Assembly (NCBI GenBank): GCA_030604325.1
Contig: JAUVWC010000083.1
Span: forward strand, 1 to 6,457
Direction of reading: 5' to 3'
Origin: Candidatus Zixiibacteriota bacterium
Lineage (GTDB): Bacteria; Blakebacterota; Blakebacteria; Blakebacterales; Blakebacteraceae
DNA: 6,457 nucleotides
Shown here: piece after piece, positions 5,231 through 6,457 of the stretch
Position numbering within the stretch: position 1 is the first letter of the stretch
Layout of the letters: each line of letters starts with the position of its first letter
The notes under the pieces: model-generated
Seen by the model: the letters and a program-made list of their open reading frames with translations, nothing else
What the model was told of the DNA's origin: nothing
Databases searched by the model: none
Translations under genes and position numbers: made by a program

Positions 5231-6457
5231 ATGATGGAGTTCGCGGTTAGAATGCACCCCCGAGCGTACTGTAGAACAAAACCGGCTCTAGCCACGGCCG
5301 GAGGCCTTGCGTGGGCAACGATCACTATTTTTATTCTGTCGGGATGCGGCGATCCCGGCTCCGAATATGCACCGAAACGAGAGATTCTCGCCACAGGAGT
5401 GGAGCGGGTGACGTATGCGGCGCTGGAGCCCCGGCGACTGGCCTTCGATACGATCGCCACCTGGGATGTGTGGAACCCGGACGGACCCTACCTCTTCAAC
5501 GAAATCTCGGATGTGGTGGGTGGGACAGAGTCCTTCTTCCTCCTGGATGGAGGTAACCGGCAGGTTGTGGATCTGGCCCCGGACGGAAGCCTGCGCGGTG
5601 TGCTCGGCCGCGAGGGTTCAGGTCCCGGGGAATTCCGCAGTCCGCTGCACTTGACTTTTAGCGATGAGAAGCTGTGGATCTCGGATGTCGGCAACCGCCG
5701 CTTCTCGGTCTACGGTCTGGACAGAACCTACCTGCGGGATGTGAGGTGGCCGGGGGCCAGCCGGCTGGTCAACCGCTTTGCCATTACTCCCACAGGCAGC
5801 ATTCTCCACAGCGGCTTGTGGCCGCTGACGGTGGCCGAGCTCGCCGACCAGGAACCGCTTTTCTACCTGGCGGAGTTCCCCGGGGAAGGAGAGTGGGAAG
5901 AGGGGCGGGCCGCGATCTACGTTGATACGCTCGTCACGATGAAATCCGCTCCCTATCTGGCCACCGAGATCCGCTCCGAGGAAGGTGATATCCGCATGTG
6001 GTTCGGCCTGCCGGAGTTCTCCCCGCGGCTCTTCTGGGCCGCCGGTCAGGAGCAGGTCGTCACCGTCATATCGGATGAGTATCGCTTCGAGATACGCTAT
6101 CCGCATGGAGAAATATTCCTCGAAGTAGTGGCGCCGACACCGGAGCTGAGGGTGACGGAGGCGCACAAGGAGTGGTTTTTCCGCTACGAGGCCGAACGCC
6201 GCTTGCGCCAGTACGGCTCGTTTACCCTCACTTCGGATTCCCGAGCCCGCCTTCCTTTCGCCAGGCAGATGCCGGCCATCACCGGTATCGCCATGGACAG
6301 GATGGGGCGCGTGTGGGTATTGGCCAGCACAGACCGGCCCGGCGTCACCCGCCTCGACGTTTTCGACAGAGAAGGCGACTACATGGGGCATCTGGGGGAG
6401 ATGCCGCTGCCGGCGGCGATCAACTGCGACGGGTACGTGCTCGTGCGCGAGATGGGC
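5231..6457 (+). CDS. Six-bladed beta-propeller lipoprotein, partial at the right edge
   Basis: A frame opens at ATG 5231 and stays open to the last base, giving 409 residues without a stop. AGGAA (5221-5225) stands five bases before this ATG; ATG 5234 and ATG 5252 are alternatives. The N-terminus has a hydrophobic segment (about 26-37) ending in the lipobox LSGC with C39, so the protein should be lipid-anchored outside the inner membrane. The 38-residue leader is long, which makes the later start at 5252 (31-residue leader) possible. LLDGGNRQVVDLAPDGSL, GREGSGPGEFRSP (126-138), ISDVGNRRFSVYGLD and VWVLASTDRPGVTRLDVFD (361-379) are blade motifs typical of NHL-like six-bladed propeller proteins. 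Ligand and role are unknown. Residues 390-409 look like the start of the last blade, so little is probably missing. It is divergent from the sigma operon, with 118 bases between the starts. Confidence 0.82.
   Translation, partial: MMEFAVRMHPRAYCRTKPALATAGGLAWATITIFILSGCGDPGSEYAPKREILATGVERVTYAALEPRRLAFDTIATWDVWNPDGPYLFNEISDVVGGTESFFLLDGGNRQVVDLAPDGSLRGVLGREGSGPGEFRSPLHLTFSDEKLWISDVGNRRFSVYGLDRTYLRDVRWPGASRLVNRFAITPTGSILHSGLWPLTVAELADQEPLFYLAEFPGEGEWEEGRAAIYVDTLVTMKSAPYLATEIRSEEGDIRMWFGLPEFSPRLFWAAGQEQVVTVISDEYRFEIRYPHGEIFLEVVAPTPELRVTEAHKEWFFRYEAERRLRQYGSFTLTSDSRARLPFARQMPAITGIAMDRMGRVWVLASTDRPGVTRLDVFDREGDYMGHLGEMPLPAAINCDGYVLVREMG

Noticed and set aside
5618..6391. 257-residue open frame on the minus strand opposite the lipoprotein gene
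   Set aside because: The plus-strand frame has a ribosome binding site, lipobox and propeller motifs over the same bases; the minus frame has none and is a GC-rich antisense shadow.
1..6457. CRISPR array, tRNA, rRNA, insertion sequence or phage/defence genes
   Set aside because: No regularly spaced DNA repeats, cloverleaf-like segment, transposase or integrase motif, or terminal inverted repeats could be seen on either strand.

Overview
The window comes from a GC-rich bacterial chromosome. It holds seven protein genes: two cut by the window edges and five complete. A DUF1080 protein, an ECF sigma/anti-sigma/DUF4097 operon and a lipoprotein with the glycine-rich signature of six-bladed beta-propellers suggest a Gram-negative from the Gemmatimonadota/Latescibacterota/FCB range. 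That placement rests on general family distribution and is weak; there is no rRNA or other phylogenetic marker.

Layout, left to right. (1) 1-187 (+): the C-terminal end of a DUF1080 (3-keto-disaccharide hydrolase-like) protein. (2) 171-1637 (-): a fold-type-II PLP enzyme of the cysteine synthase/TrpB superfamily with an unusual active-site motif and a long C-terminal extension. It converges on the DUF1080 gene, and the two reading frames overlap by 17 bases. (3) 1638-1885: a divergent intergenic region. (4) 1886-2788 (+): a class II-like histone deacetylase family amidohydrolase with all zinc and catalytic residues. (5) 2789-2894: a convergent intergenic region with a strong terminator hairpin. 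(6) 5112 down to 2895 (-): a compact three-gene operon encoding an ECF sigma factor, its membrane-anchored zinc-finger anti-sigma factor (start and stop codons overlap as ATGA), and an exported DUF4097 protein with a regular 18-residue repeat. (7) 5113-5230: a divergent promoter region with an inverted repeat. (8) 5231-6457 (+): a beta-propeller lipoprotein that runs off the right edge.

The best-supported functional unit is the sigma operon. The anti-sigma factor should hold the sigma factor at the inner membrane, sense something outside it, and release the sigma factor to transcribe its targets, probably including its own operon and thus the exported DUF4097 protein. The divergent lipoprotein may share this control. 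The PLP enzyme and the deacetylase are divergently arranged metabolic genes with no visible mechanistic link to the sigma operon. I see no mobile element, CRISPR array, tRNA or rRNA, and no convincing new defence or mobile system. The most open questions are the reaction of the PLP enzyme and the role of the DUF4097 repeat protein.
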